Shown here piece after piece: positions 7,813 to 17,087 of a stretch of DNA of 64,000 nucleotides. The stretch is from Kitasatospora purpeofusca (GTDB lineage Bacteria; Actinomycetota; Actinomycetes; Streptomycetales; Streptomycetaceae), in the NCBI RefSeq assembly GCF_000718025.1, contig NZ_JODS01000044.1, forward strand, positions 1 to 64,000. Direction: 5' to 3'. Made by a program: the position numbers and the translations under genes. Every line of letters begins with the position of its first letter. Position 1 is the stretch's first letter. The notes under the pieces were generated by a model. That model had not been told where the DNA came from, ran no database searches, and worked only from the letters and a program-made list of their open reading frames with translations.

Positions 7813-9302
7813 CGCTCGCCCCGGATCAGGTCGGCCAGCATCTCCGCGGCAGCGAGGACCGGCAGTTGGGTGTTGGCCGCCGGGACGGTCGGCAGGACGG
7901 AGGCGTCGACGACGCGCAGGTTCGTCGTGCCCCGAACCCGGCCCTCACCGTCTACCACGGCCAGGGGATCGTCAGCCGTGCCCATGGCGCAGGTGCCCAC
8001 AGGGTGCCAGTAGGTTCCGAGGCGGGCTCGCAGGTCCTGGTCGGACAGGTGGTGGGCAGGCTGGCCTTGTACGGGTGCGGCCAGCGACTTGAGCGCCGTG
8101 GTCGCGGCCATCCGCTGGACGATCTCCAGGCCCGAGCGCAGGACGGCGAGGTCGTGGCCGTCCTCGTCGGTGAGGAAGCCGGGGTCGATCTGCGGGGGCG
8201 TGGCGCTGTCCGCCGAAGTGAGTCTCACGGTCCCGCGTGAGGCCGGGTTCATCACGAAGGCGGAGATGCCGGCCTCGTACTGGCCCGGCGGGAGTTTGCC
8301 GAACAGCGGCGGTCCGGCGACGGGCAGGATGTGGAGGTCCCAGGAGCCGACCGGACAGAGTTCGCTGGCTGCTCTGACCAGCATGCGGCTGACGTACAGG
8401 TCGCCGTCGGCTTCCTTGGCGGCGAGTGCCGCGTTCAGCTCGTCCGTGGGCTGGAGCGGCACGAAGACGCCGGGCTGGTCGACCAGGTTCGATCCGACTC
8501 CGGGAAGGTCGGCTTCGGATCGGATGCCGAGGTCGAGGAGGTGGTTCGCGGGGCCGATTCCGCTGCGCATGAGGAGGGCGGGCGAGCCGAAGGTGCCGCA
8601 GGCCAGCAGGTAGCTGTCCGCGAGGAGTGTCCGTTGGCGGCCGTCGGTCTCGACCAGGGCGCCACGGACGCGGCCGCCGCGGATGTCCAGCCGTTCCACG
8701 GTGGCGTTGCCGATAATAGTGAGGTTGGGTCGGGGCCGCGCCTCGTCGAGGTAAGCGAACGCCGCGTTGTGGCGGACCCCGTCGACAGCGTTGAGGAGGG
8801 GGGTCCCGTAGCCAGGGCCGCCGGGGGTGCCCATGTCCACCTGGCTGTAGCCGAGTTCCGCGGCCGCTGCGAGGGCCGACGTGCTCCAGGGGGAGAACTC
8901 TCTCTCCGGAGCCTGGGACATGCCCATCTGGGAGAGGGCCGCGAGGCGGTAAGGCTCCATCGCTGTCGCCGTCCAGCGCGGGCCTCCTCGGCGGGCCCAT
9001 GCGGCATGGTCGGCCTCGGAGCCCCAGGTGTTCCAGCAGCCGTTGATGCAGGACGAGCCGCCGAGGAGGCGTGCGCGGATGCGGTGGGCGGGGGCGTGGC
9101 GCTCCCACACCTCCTCCCGCGGCAACGCCCGGGCGTTGAGCACCCCGTCGGGCCAGGTGTTCCGGTCGGGGCCGAGGTCCGGCCCGGCCTCCACCAGGCA
9201 CACGGTGCGGTCCGGGTCCTCGCTCAGGCGAGCCGCCAGGACGCAGCCCGCCACTCCCCCACCGAGGACGAGCGTGTCGTATCCGATCGCGTCGTCCGTC
9301 AT
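7809..9302 (-). CDS. GMC-family FAD-dependent oxidoreductase
   Basis: FAD-dependent alcohol oxidase or dehydrogenase of 497 residues. The N-terminus has the dinucleotide fold LVLGGGVAGCVLAARLSED, followed by the GMC signature LLGGSSCINGCWNTWG. The C-terminal part carries the active-site His in YWHPVGTCAMG and the closing VVDASVLPTVPAANT motif. The ATG at 9302 overlaps the stop of the PfkB kinase gene, and its own stop overlaps the reductase start. Family members oxidise choline, glucose, sugars and other alcohols. Here the context suggests a cyclitol or sugar alcohol. No signal peptide, so it is cytoplasmic. It could take the place of the cyclitol dehydrogenases AcbL/AcbN, which are not visible here. 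Confidence 0.88.
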   Translation of the reverse strand: MTDDAIGYDTLVLGGGVAGCVLAARLSEDPDRTVCLVEAGPDLGPDRNTWPDGVLNARALPREEVWERHAPAHRIRARLLGGSSCINGCWNTWGSEADHAAWARRGGPRWTATAMEPYRLAALSQMGMSQAPEREFSPWSTSALAAAAELGYSQVDMGTPGGPGYGTPLLNAVDGVRHNAAFAYLDEARPRPNLTIIGNATVERLDIRGGRVRGALVETDGRQRTLLADSYLLACGTFGSPALLMRSGIGPANHLLDLGIRSEADLPGVGSNLVDQPGVFVPLQPTDELNAALAAKEADGDLYVSRMLVRAASELCPVGSWDLHILPVAGPPLFGKLPPGQYEAGISAFVMNPASRGTVRLTSADSATPPQIDPGFLTDEDGHDLAVLRSGLEIVQRMAATTALKSLAAPVQGQPAHHLSDQDLRARLGTYWHPVGTCAMGTADDPLAVVDGEGRVRGTTNLRVVDASVLPTVPAANTQLPVLAAAEMLADLIRGER

Positions 9303-10222
9303 GCGTTCCCCTTCTGCACCGCGTCGAGTTCCGCAGCGCGGGCGAGGAGTTCGCCGCGGCCGATGGAGTCGGTGCTCGTTGCCGGAACCGTGCACGCGTA
9401 CGCTCCGGCGATCGCCCCGTAGCGCGCGCAACGCGCCGCCGGCTCGTCGGCCAGCCACCCGAGCAGGAATCCCGAGACGAAGGCGTCGCCCGCGCCGTTG
9501 GAGTCGACCACCGCAGTGGGCGGGGGGACGGCCGGGATGTGCGTGATCCTTCCCTCGGTCAGCATGTAGGCGCCCTCAGCGCCCGCCATGGCGACGACCG
9601 TCCGGGCTCGGCCTCGCTCGACGATCAGGCGCATGGTGCGCTCGGGATCGGCCAGGGCCGTTGTGGAGACGAAGACGAGGTCCGCCCCGTAGGCGAACGG
9701 TTCGTGGTAGGCGTTGACGCCGTCCCAGTTGTGCAGGTCGGTGGAGACCGTCAGGCCGGCTTCGCGCAGCAGCGGCAACGCGAAGGCGCACGGATAGGTG
9801 ATCGACACGTGGGCGTGCCGGCTATCGGCGGCCAGCGCCCGGACAGTGTCCTCGGGCAGCCGGTCGGCCTCGTGGGAGCGGCTGTCGTCGTAGAGCGACA
9901 GCCTCCGGCCGTCGGGGCCGACGAGGTTGACGGCGCGCTTGGTTCCCCCCGGCAGAGGGACATCGGTGAGCGGAATCCCGCGGTTGCGGTGCAGGGCCCG
10001 GATCAGGTCGCCCGGATGGTCGGCACCGATCATGTCGAGGTGGTGGGTACGCAGGCCCAGCGCGCTCAGTCCGAGGGCGACGAAGTCACCGGTCTGGCCG
10101 GCCCTCATCTCGATCCTGGGGACCATGTAACTGTCGGCGAACGGGAGCGGAAGCTCGGGGACGTAAACGATCGTGTCGACCCCGGCGCCTCCGAGGACGA
10201 GGACGTCCGTCTCAGTACTCAA
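9299..10222 (-). CDS. PfkB-family carbohydrate kinase (AcbK-like position)
   Basis: Ribokinase-family sugar kinase of 307 residues. The N-terminal fold VLVLGGAGVDTIVY and the C-terminal anion-hole/catalytic motif DSNGAGDAFVSGFLLG (the Asp is the base) are intact. The start is TTG at 10222, supported by an AGAGGA ribosome site. It is the first gene after the operator region and the first of three overlapping genes. In the acarbose cluster the PfkB kinase AcbK sits next to the amylomaltase gene acbQ and phosphorylates acarbose at O-7 as self-protection. The same adjacency is seen here. The substrate is inferred; a fructose- or adenosine-type substrate is not excluded. Confidence 0.85.
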   Translation of the reverse strand: MSTETDVLVLGGAGVDTIVYVPELPLPFADSYMVPRIEMRAGQTGDFVALGLSALGLRTHHLDMIGADHPGDLIRALHRNRGIPLTDVPLPGGTKRAVNLVGPDGRRLSLYDDSRSHEADRLPEDTVRALAADSRHAHVSITYPCAFALPLLREAGLTVSTDLHNWDGVNAYHEPFAYGADLVFVSTTALADPERTMRLIVERGRARTVVAMAGAEGAYMLTEGRITHIPAVPPPTAVVDSNGAGDAFVSGFLLGWLADEPAARCARYGAIAGAYACTVPATSTDSIGRGELLARAAELDAVQKGNA

Positions 10223-10406
10223 TGGGTGTTCCTCTCGGGCTTGACGCCTGGCGACTGCGGCTGTCGGACTGCGGGCGCCCCGGCATTGGCGGGCACCGGC
10301 CGGGGTGCCGGGCGACGGCGCGGCTCCCGCCCGCCCCTCGCAGTTGTCCGACGGACAGTCAGTTCAACGTGGTGGAGATGGAGTCAAGCAGGCACACCAA
10401 ACGGAT

Positions 10407-10444
10407 GGCAAGATTTTGCCGCTGTTTTCTGCAAATGTTTGCAG
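10407..10444. promoter_or_regulatory. Paired inverted repeats upstream of the kinase sub-operon
   Basis: GGCAAGATTTTGCC (10407-10420) and CTGCAAATGTTTGCAG (10429-10444) lie in the 272-bp gap between the amylomaltase stop and the PfkB kinase start. The 10-bp core CAAATGTTTG recurs, inverted, at 28461-28470 in the other cluster promoter. Both fit LacI-family half-sites, and the MalR-type regulator at 30.5-31.5 kb is the obvious candidate. The -35 and -10 elements on the minus strand are not clear. Confidence 0.55.
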
Positions 10445-10494
10445 TGGTTGGTGGGTCGGCCTTTGTCGGGGAGGGTTCCGGGGCGCGCCGCGCG

Positions 10495-12567
10495 TTACGG
10501 GGCCTGCAGGTCCTGGTAGAGGGCGGAGACTGCACGGGGTCCCGGCCGGGCGGCCAACTGCTCCAGCGTCAAGGGGGAACCGGTCGCATCGGCGATCGGC
10601 AGACGCCAGTTGGGGTATTCGTCGACCGTGCCGGGAAGGTTCTGCGGACGGCGGTCCCCCACGGTGTCCGGCAGCCAGACACCGAGCAGCTTCGCCGGGG
10701 TGAGGGCGAGGAAGCGGTGCAGGCCCAGCACCTCCCGCCCGGGTGCGGGCCCGTCCTGCGGGTCCAGCGCCCCGACCCGGTCGAGTTCGGCGAGCCAGCC
10801 GGAACGCTCCGCCGCCGCAGCGGCCGCGGCCGTCTCCACCGGCTCGGCGAGCAGGCCGAGGTCCGCGTGAAGAGCCACGTGTTCGCCGTCCAGCCAGGCT
10901 GCGGTGCTGGGAAGGTCGTGGGTCGTCAGGGTGGCCAGGCAGTCGGCACGCCACTGCTCGGGCGGGAGCGGCCCGGAGCGCTGCTCCGACCCGCCCCGGA
11001 ACTCGAAGCGCAGCACGGACGTACCGAGGATCCCCCGGTCCGTCAGCTCCTCCCGAACACCGTGCTCGACGGTGCCCAGGTCCTCACCGATCACCATCGT
11101 GCCGGCCCGGTGCGCCTCCAGCGCAAGGACCCCGAGCATCGCCTCGTGGTCGTACCTGACGTAGGCGCCCTCGCTGGCCCGTGCCCCGGCGGGCACCCAC
11201 CAGAGCCGGAACAGCCCCATGATGTGGTCCAGTCGAAGCGCTCCGGATCTGCGCAGCGTGCCGCGCAGCACGTCGGCGAACGGCGCGTACCCGGCGTCGG
11301 CGAGGGTGTCGGGCCGCCAGGGCGGCAGGCCCCAGTCCTGGCCGTGCGGGTTGAAGTCGTCGGCCGGGCAGCCGACGGTCATGCCCTCGGCGAGGAAGTG
11401 CTGGAGGGTCCAGGCGTCCGCGCCCTCGGGGTCGACGCCGACCGCCAGGTCGTGCATGAGGCCGATCGCCATGCCGGTGTCCGTCGCGGCCTGCTGTGCC
11501 TCGCCGAGTTGCTCGTCGACCAGCCAGGCGATCCTGCGGTGGAACTCGATGCGGTCGGCCAGCTCGCGGCGTGCTTCGGCGATGCCGGGCCCGTCGGGGC
11601 TGCGCAGCCCCGTGGGCCAGGAGCGCCAACGGGTGCCGTGCACCTCCGCGAGGGCGCACCAGGTCGCGTAGTCGCTCAGCCCGGGCCCCTCGGCGTCGGT
11701 GTAGCGCCGGAAGGCGGCCCGCCGCACGGGGTCGAGCGGCACCCGGTGCAGGAGTTCCAGGGCCCGGAACTTAAGGTCGCGGACCGCGACGCGGTCGATC
11801 AGGCCGCCGGTGAGGACGCCTTCGCGCAGCCCCTCGGCACGCGCGGCCAGCTCGCCCACGACGGCGCGGTCCCCTGGCGCCAGGGCGGCGTACTCGGGCA
11901 GGGTCTCGATCCGCAGGTTCATCGGGTCGGGGTAGCGCCGACTGCTGGGCCGGTAGGGGGACGGGTCGGGCAGTGCCCCGGGTACGTAGGCGTGGAGCGG
12001 GTTGAGCTGGATGAAGTCGGCGCCGAGCCCGCCGGCCCAGCGGCCGAGGTCGGCCAGGTCGCCGAGGTCGCCCATGCCCCAGGAGCGGTTGGAGAGGACC
12101 GAGTACAGCTGGGCCAGGAAGCCCCAGCCCCGGCGGGCGGGGCCGGCCAGGCGGGTGGGGGCGACGAGCAGGGGCACGACTTCGGTGCGGCCCGCCCGCT
12201 CGGCGTGGAGGGTGTGGCGGCCGACCGGGATTTCGGCCAGGTCTTTTCCGAGGTCGCGGACGGACAGGGTCAGACCCTCCTCGGTCTCGACCCGCAGTCG
12301 GGTGTTCGGCGCCGTTCGCAGGTCGTTGCGCGGGCGTCCGGAACGCAGGACGACGCTGGGGGGCAGCAGCCGCTCGGCGAGGGTGCTGCGGCGCTCGGTC
12401 AGGGCCTCGCGAACGGCTCTGTCGGTGGCTGCGTCGACGCCGAGCGCGGCGAGTAGGGCGCGCAGGGTTTCGGGAGAGGTCTCGACCCGCTGTCCGAGGT
12501 CGGTGGTCCAGTGGGTGGCGACGTGGTGGAGTTCGGCCAGGTCGGCCAGGTCACGGGCGGGCGGCAT
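10495..12567 (-). CDS. malQ: 4-alpha-glucanotransferase (amylomaltase, GH77; AcbQ-like position)
   Basis: Cytoplasmic enzyme that transfers maltosyl and longer units between maltodextrins. 690 residues, normal for actinobacterial MalQ, with the N-terminal extension typical of that group. GH77 landmarks include GFLAQLYSVLSNRSWGMGDL, FIQLNPLHAY, the nucleophile region ALRLDHIMGLFRLWW, the acid/base segment VIGEDLGTV and TTHDLPSTAAW. The ATG at 12567 follows GGAGAG with 8-nt spacing and overlaps the HAD gene by 17 nt. In the acarbose cluster AcbQ holds the same place between AcbJ and AcbK. It may provide or trim the malto-oligosaccharide acceptor for the pseudo-sugar (inference). A role in general maltose use is equally possible. 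Confidence 0.93.
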   Translation of the reverse strand: MPPARDLADLAELHHVATHWTTDLGQRVETSPETLRALLAALGVDAATDRAVREALTERRSTLAERLLPPSVVLRSGRPRNDLRTAPNTRLRVETEEGLTLSVRDLGKDLAEIPVGRHTLHAERAGRTEVVPLLVAPTRLAGPARRGWGFLAQLYSVLSNRSWGMGDLGDLADLGRWAGGLGADFIQLNPLHAYVPGALPDPSPYRPSSRRYPDPMNLRIETLPEYAALAPGDRAVVGELAARAEGLREGVLTGGLIDRVAVRDLKFRALELLHRVPLDPVRRAAFRRYTDAEGPGLSDYATWCALAEVHGTRWRSWPTGLRSPDGPGIAEARRELADRIEFHRRIAWLVDEQLGEAQQAATDTGMAIGLMHDLAVGVDPEGADAWTLQHFLAEGMTVGCPADDFNPHGQDWGLPPWRPDTLADAGYAPFADVLRGTLRRSGALRLDHIMGLFRLWWVPAGARASEGAYVRYDHEAMLGVLALEAHRAGTMVIGEDLGTVEHGVREELTDRGILGTSVLRFEFRGGSEQRSGPLPPEQWRADCLATLTTHDLPSTAAWLDGEHVALHADLGLLAEPVETAAAAAAAERSGWLAELDRVGALDPQDGPAPGREVLGLHRFLALTPAKLLGVWLPDTVGDRRPQNLPGTVDEYPNWRLPIADATGSPLTLEQLAARPGPRAVSALYQDLQAP

Positions 12568-13474
12568 CGATTCGGCTCTCCGGTCGGTCGGTGGTGGGTC
12601 GGGTACTGGTTGGCCGGTGCGAGGTGGGCCGATCGGTGGGAGGGTCGGCGGCGGCGGCCGGGAAAAGCCGCTCGAGGACTGCGGCGACGCCGTCGTCCTC
12701 GTTGCTGGGTGCGGTTTCGTCGGCACGGCGCCGCAGTTCGGGGTGGGCGTTGGCCATGGCGACGCCGTGGCCGGCCCACTCGATCATGGGGATGTCGTTG
12801 GGCATGTCGCCGAACGCGAGGGTCTCGTCGGGTTTGAAGCCGAGCATGGCGGCCGCGGCGGCAAGCCCGCTCGCCTTGCTGACACCGGCCGGGAGCAGTT
12901 CCACCAGTCCCTCGCCGGAGTGGGTGACGGTGACGTGATCGGCGCAGACCTGCTGGGCCAGTGCGGCGAGTTCGTCGTCGTTCAGGTTGTCGTGCCGGAT
13001 GAGCACCTTGTCGACGGGTTGTGCCCAGAGGTCGTCCGGTTGTTCGGCGAGCAGCCAGCCGTGCCGCAGCCGGCTCTCGAAGCCGGGCAGGACCTTGAAC
13101 TCTCCGGCCAGCCCTGTGGTCACCACCGCGAGCCTCAAAGGTCCCGCCCGCTCGGCGATGCGTGCGACCAGGGGACGCACGGTGGGTGCGTGCAGTACGG
13201 TCGACGACAGGAGCCGGTCGGCGCCGACGTCGTAGAGCTGGGCCCCTTGGCCGCAGATCGCCAGGCCGCGGTAGTCGAGCCGTTCCAGGAGGGTGCGGCA
13301 GCCTGCCGCGGCGCGGCCGGTGACCACCAGGTGCCGCGCTCCGGCGGCCTCTGCGCGGGCGAGCGCGGCACGGGTGCGGGCGGAGACGCTGAGGTCGCTG
13401 CGCAGCAGCGTCCCGTCCAGGTCGGTGGCGACGACGGCGAACGGTGGTGGGCGGTGGCGGGCGGGTGCGGTCAT
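12551..13474 (-). CDS. HAD-superfamily (Cof-type) phosphatase (AcbJ-like position)
   Basis: Sugar-phosphate phosphatase of the HAD IIB (Cof) type, 307 residues. Motif I is DLDGTLLRSD near residue 18, motif II the Thr in HLVVTGR, and motif IV GDMPNDIPMI. The Lys of motif III lies near AGVSKASGLAA. The last 25 or so residues are a low-complexity Pro/Thr/Arg tail. The gene lies 3 nt after the glycosyltransferase and overlaps the amylomaltase start. AcbJ, a phosphatase, occupies the same place beside AcbQ in the acarbose operon. The likely role is removing a phosphate from a cyclitol or pseudo-oligosaccharide phosphate; the exact substrate is unknown. Confidence 0.85.
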   Translation of the reverse strand: MTAPARHRPPPFAVVATDLDGTLLRSDLSVSARTRAALARAEAAGARHLVVTGRAAAGCRTLLERLDYRGLAICGQGAQLYDVGADRLLSSTVLHAPTVRPLVARIAERAGPLRLAVVTTGLAGEFKVLPGFESRLRHGWLLAEQPDDLWAQPVDKVLIRHDNLNDDELAALAQQVCADHVTVTHSGEGLVELLPAGVSKASGLAAAAAMLGFKPDETLAFGDMPNDIPMIEWAGHGVAMANAHPELRRRADETAPSNEDDGVAAVLERLFPAAAADPPTDRPTSHRPTSTRPTTDRPESRIDAARP

Positions 13475-13477
13475 CGG

Positions 13478-15637
13478 TCAGTCCCTCTCGAGTCCGGCGC
13501 CGACGGGGGTGGCCGGCCGGCAGGCGTCGAGGGGGCGCTCGTCCCAGGCGGTGCGGCCGCCGCGCAGTTGCAGGAGGAAGGCCAGCGGTACGGCCGGTGT
13601 GTGCGCGAGCGTGGTCGTGAAGTGTCCGTCGGTCCCGGTGAGGCGGTGCTCGCCGGACGGCAGCACGAGCAGGACGCTCTCGGCGTGCGGCAGCCGGTAG
13701 TCGATCCGCAGGCCTTCGCCGGTCCACTCGGCCCGGCAGCGTCCGTCGAGCGCGGTGACGAGGTCGGGGTCGTCCAGGAGGGTGGCGAGGTCGGCGCAGC
13801 GGGTGAAGTCGGCTCTGGCGAAGGCGGCGGCGAACAGGTCCGCCACGGCGTTGCGGTCCATGTCCGGTATGCACTTGCGGTAGGCCGTGAGGTCGCCCCG
13901 CAGCTTCGCGGCTTCGGCGATCTCGCGGCGGTGGGTGACCCAGTCGGTGTCGGCCAGGGTGGTGAACCAGCCGTACTGGGTGGCCCGCTCCGGGGTCAGG
14001 CCGGGCAGGACTCCCGCGGCAGCGGCGGCGAAGGTCGCCAGGCGGGTGGTGGCGGCCTTGCGCCAGGTGAAGCGGCGGGCGAGGGCGCGGGCGTTGTCGG
14101 ACAGGCGGCGGTACTCGGCCGGGTCCTCGCGGTGGATCCGGGCGGCTTCCAGGATGCGCTCGGTGAGGGCGGAGGTGAGCAGCGGGTCGTCCTCGGCGAA
14201 GGAGCGGGGAACGGCGAAGCCGGTGGCGTCCGGGTGTTCGCGCGGCAGGTGGTGGCGGTAGTGGGTGGTGACCGCCTGTGCGGTGCCGATCGGTACGGCG
14301 CCGCAGGCCATCAGCTGGCCCTGGGCGATCAGGAAGGAGTCCAGTTCGAATTTCGACGGGAAGAGGCAGAAGTCGGCGGCCACTGCCTCCTGGTGGAGCA
14401 CGTCCTCGCCGGCCATGGCCCAGTCGAGCCGGATGCGCCCGGGGTGCCGGTCGGCGACCTCCTGGAAGTAGGGGTCGCCGACCGCGCTGAGGACGTTGTC
14501 CCCGCCGGCGGCGACGGCGCAGCGGATGATGACGTTGATGTCGGGGTCGGCGGTGAGCGAGGTGTCGATCGCCCGGAACAGTTCGACCTGTCCCTTGTGG
14601 TGCGGGGAGAAGCGGGCGACGTGGTAGAAGGTCGGCAGTTGCGGGTCCAGTCCGAGGGCGGTGAGGATCTGTTCCCGGTCGCTGTCGGCGGGTTCGCGGG
14701 CGAGCCAGCTGTCGGGCACCGCGCAGCCGCCGACGAACTGGCGTTCTGCGCTCTGGCGGACGATCCGTTGGACGGTGAGGTGCTGAAAGGCCTGTTCGAA
14801 GGGGGTGTCCTGGAAGGTGGAGTAGAAGTCCAGCTGGCCGGGGGTGAGGAAGTCCAGCAGGTCGCAGTTGGCTGCGATCAGGGCGAAGTAGCCGATGCCG
14901 TTGGTGGTCGCGGGTTCGGTCAGGTGGGTGGCGGGCAGGTGGGCGGCCATCGCCTGGGCGAGGGTGCCGAGGGGCGGCCGGTCGGCGAGCGCGTCCAGGT
15001 CGGCGGTGGTGTCGAACAGGTTCAGCAGGCGTTCCAGCTGGGGGCGGTGGATCTGCTGGTTGATCGGCATGTTGCTGGCGAGTGTGCTGACCACCAGGAA
15101 CCTCGGGTCGTCGCGGAGTACCGGCGGCAGCAGGTAGTGGTAGTAGGGCTCGTAGGCCTGGACGACGGCCGGCTCCGCGTCCAGGTCGAGGTGGGCGCGC
15201 AGGAACCGCAGCCCGGAGACCTGGAAGACGAGTGGTTTGAAGAAGGCCAGGTCGCTGCCCTCGCTCGCGCGGGCCGGGTAGATGCGCTCGGGCAGCAGGT
15301 CGAGGTACTCGTCGGACAGGAGATAGATGTCGACGCCTTCGTGGCGCAGGCGGTGGGCACGGGTGGTGAGATGCAGTTCGAGTTCGGCGGGTTGTCCGGG
15401 CCACACGTCGGGGTCCAGTACCAGTGGCACGGTGTGCCGGTCCGCGTGGTCGAGTTCCTCGAGGTCGTAGTGGGCCCTGAGGTGGTCGAGGCAGCCGTGT
15501 GCCGGGGTGATCACGGAGACGCGGTGGCCCTGGTCGGCGAACTCGCGGGCCAGGTTCCACACCAGTGAGGCGAGGCCGCCACGCATGAGGCGGACGTCGA
15601 AGCCCAGGCTCTCGAAAGCGAATTTGACGATGTGCAC
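13478..15637 (-). CDS. Glycogen-synthase-like glycosyltransferase (AcbI/AcbS-like), copy 2
   Basis: GT-B-fold transferase of 719 residues. The N-terminal domain has the starch/glycogen-synthase pattern (FESLGFDVRLMRGGLASLVW, GHRVSVITPAHG). The C-terminal nucleotide-sugar domain has FYHVARFSPHHKGQVELF and ADFCLFPSKFELDSFLIAQG followed by AVPIGTA. The GTG at 15637 is supported by AGAGGA 7 nt upstream. The extra C-terminal 150 residues resemble a short beta-rich appendage. It is clearly paralogous to the gene at 19198-21300. In acarbose biosynthesis AcbS, a glycogen-synthase homologue, is a pseudo-glycosyltransferase forming the C-N bond and AcbI makes a glycosidic bond. Which role fits which copy here cannot be read from sequence. 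Confidence 0.82.
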   Translation of the reverse strand: MHIVKFAFESLGFDVRLMRGGLASLVWNLAREFADQGHRVSVITPAHGCLDHLRAHYDLEELDHADRHTVPLVLDPDVWPGQPAELELHLTTRAHRLRHEGVDIYLLSDEYLDLLPERIYPARASEGSDLAFFKPLVFQVSGLRFLRAHLDLDAEPAVVQAYEPYYHYLLPPVLRDDPRFLVVSTLASNMPINQQIHRPQLERLLNLFDTTADLDALADRPPLGTLAQAMAAHLPATHLTEPATTNGIGYFALIAANCDLLDFLTPGQLDFYSTFQDTPFEQAFQHLTVQRIVRQSAERQFVGGCAVPDSWLAREPADSDREQILTALGLDPQLPTFYHVARFSPHHKGQVELFRAIDTSLTADPDINVIIRCAVAAGGDNVLSAVGDPYFQEVADRHPGRIRLDWAMAGEDVLHQEAVAADFCLFPSKFELDSFLIAQGQLMACGAVPIGTAQAVTTHYRHHLPREHPDATGFAVPRSFAEDDPLLTSALTERILEAARIHREDPAEYRRLSDNARALARRFTWRKAATTRLATFAAAAAGVLPGLTPERATQYGWFTTLADTDWVTHRREIAEAAKLRGDLTAYRKCIPDMDRNAVADLFAAAFARADFTRCADLATLLDDPDLVTALDGRCRAEWTGEGLRIDYRLPHAESVLLVLPSGEHRLTGTDGHFTTTLAHTPAVPLAFLLQLRGGRTAWDERPLDACRPATPVGAGLERD

Positions 15638-15663
15638 CGTCGGGTCCTCTCTGTCGTCGCGTC

Positions 15664-16206
15664 TCAGACCGCGCCGGGGGTGTGCAGCGTGAGCAGGGCG
15701 TGTGCGGCCAGGGTCGCGGTGTCGGTGATCCGTTCGGAGCGGACGAGTTCGCGCCATTCGTGCGGGTCGGCCCAGCGCTGGACCATGTCCGCCTCGGAGG
15801 CCTCGCGCTCGGGCCGGCCCGCTGTCAGCTGCTCGGCGAGGAAGACGTGGCAGCCTTGGCTCGAGTAGCCGTAGGCGACGTGCAGTCGGCCCAGATAGGT
15901 CATCCGGTCGGCCCGCAGGCCGGTCTCCTCACGCAGTTCGGTGCGGGCGAGGTCGAGCGGGTCCGTTCCGTGATGGCCCTGGGGCCAGGAGCCCTGGGGG
16001 AATTCCCAGTACCGTCCGGCCACCGGGTAGCGGTACTGCTCGACGAGGTGCACCCGGTCGTCCTGGCGGGGAATCACCAGGGCGTAGTCGGGTTTGTCGA
16101 CGACGCCGTACAGGCCGGTGCTGCCGTCGGCCCGTTCGACGGTGTCCTCGCGGACCGTCATCCACGGGTTGCGGTAGACCTGGCGGGAGCGGAGGGTGCG
16201 GATCAC
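15664..16206 (-). CDS. NUDIX hydrolase (ADP-ribose/ADP-sugar pyrophosphatase type; AcbP-like position)
   Basis: 180 residues with the ADP-sugar pyrophosphatase layout: VYRNPWMTVREDTVE at the start, then ALVIPRQDDRVHLVEQYRYP, and a Nudix box around EFPQGSWPQG...ARTELREETGL with the essential REL-EETG core. The GTG at 16206 overlaps the previous stop (GTGA). Such enzymes cleave NDP-sugars to sugar 1-phosphate and NMP. AcbP in the acarbose operon is a NUDIX protein in the same relative position (after AcbR, before AcbI). It may edit or recycle wrongly activated sugars (inference). Confidence 0.88.
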   Translation of the reverse strand: MIRTLRSRQVYRNPWMTVREDTVERADGSTGLYGVVDKPDYALVIPRQDDRVHLVEQYRYPVAGRYWEFPQGSWPQGHHGTDPLDLARTELREETGLRADRMTYLGRLHVAYGYSSQGCHVFLAEQLTAGRPEREASEADMVQRWADPHEWRELVRSERITDTATLAAHALLTLHTPGAV

Positions 16207-17087
16207 GGTGCCTCCAGCAGGGTGCGAATGCCGTCGGCGACGCCGCATACCTGCAGGCGGTGGGGGGCCAGGAAGCTGTCCAGCCGGTTGCTGGTCAGGC
16301 AGGTGTTGGTGGGGCGGCTGGCGTACCTGCCGACGGCTTTGGGTACCTGGAGGACGAGCGAGCGGGGGGCGCCGAGACTGTCGGCGATGGCCTGGGCCCA
16401 GGCGGCCCGGGAGATCCTGTCCGGGCCGCCGAGGTGGAGCAGCGGGGGTGCTCCACCGACCAGCACTGCGGCGGTCACGGCGGCGACGTCCTGGACCAGC
16501 ACGGGTGTGGTCCACTGGTCGTGCGGGGCCTCCACCGGTCTGCCGCGGCGCAGGTTGTGGGCGCAGGCGGAGAAGAAGTTGAGCCACTTCCCGCTCCCGG
16601 CCGGCTCCCAGCCGTAGACCAGGCTGACCCGCAGCACCGTGTTGCCGGGCACTGCTGCGAGGATGCGCTCGGCCGCCAGTTTGGCGCGGCCGTAGGCGTT
16701 GGCGGGGTTCGTGGGCGTCTTCTCGTCGTTGGCGGGCGAGTCGCCGTGGAAGACGTTGTCGGTGGAGATCAGCACGGTTCGGCAGCCGGGTGCGGCGGCG
16801 GTGAGGTTGGCGGCGGCCGCGGTGTGCAGTTCGGCGGCTCGTTGCGGGTTCGCCTCGCACCAGGTCACGTCGGAGGGGCCGTGCACGAGCACGATGCGGT
16901 CGGGGAGGACCTGGTCGACGACTCGTGCGCAGGACGTGGCGTCGGCCGCGTCCAGGGCGACCCAGGGGGCGGGTGGGGCGGTGAGCGGGTGGCGGGAGGC
17001 GAGGACTGGACTGTCTCCTGCGGCGGCCAGGCGGGTGGCCACGGCGCGTCCGACGAAGCCGCTGCCGACGATCAGGGTGCGGGTCAT
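16203..17087 (-). CDS. RmlD/NAD-dependent epimerase-like reductase
   Basis: Short-chain dehydrogenase of the extended type, 294 residues. It has the Rossmann motif TLIVGSGFVGRAVATRLAA at the N-terminus, the active-site YGRAKLAAER (Tyr-x-x-x-Lys) near residue 130, and VYGWEPAGSGKW further on. This resembles dTDP-4-dehydrorhamnose reductases and sugar-nucleotide epimerases. ATG and TGA overlap with the flanking genes show tight coupling. In the cluster it could reduce a keto group on the cyclitol or its nucleotide, a job done by AcbL/AcbN in the acarbose pathway. Its true substrate is open. Confidence 0.82.
   Translation of the reverse strand: MTRTLIVGSGFVGRAVATRLAAAGDSPVLASRHPLTAPPAPWVALDAADATSCARVVDQVLPDRIVLVHGPSDVTWCEANPQRAAELHTAAAANLTAAAPGCRTVLISTDNVFHGDSPANDEKTPTNPANAYGRAKLAAERILAAVPGNTVLRVSLVYGWEPAGSGKWLNFFSACAHNLRRGRPVEAPHDQWTTPVLVQDVAAVTAAVLVGGAPPLLHLGGPDRISRAAWAQAIADSLGAPRSLVLQVPKAVGRYASRPTNTCLTSNRLDSFLAPHRLQVCGVADGIRTLLEAP

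Noticed and set aside
12399..15560. 1,053-codon minus-strand frame overlapping the transferase and HAD genes
   Set aside because: Pro/Arg-rich low-complexity shadow in the wrong frame of three well-supported genes.
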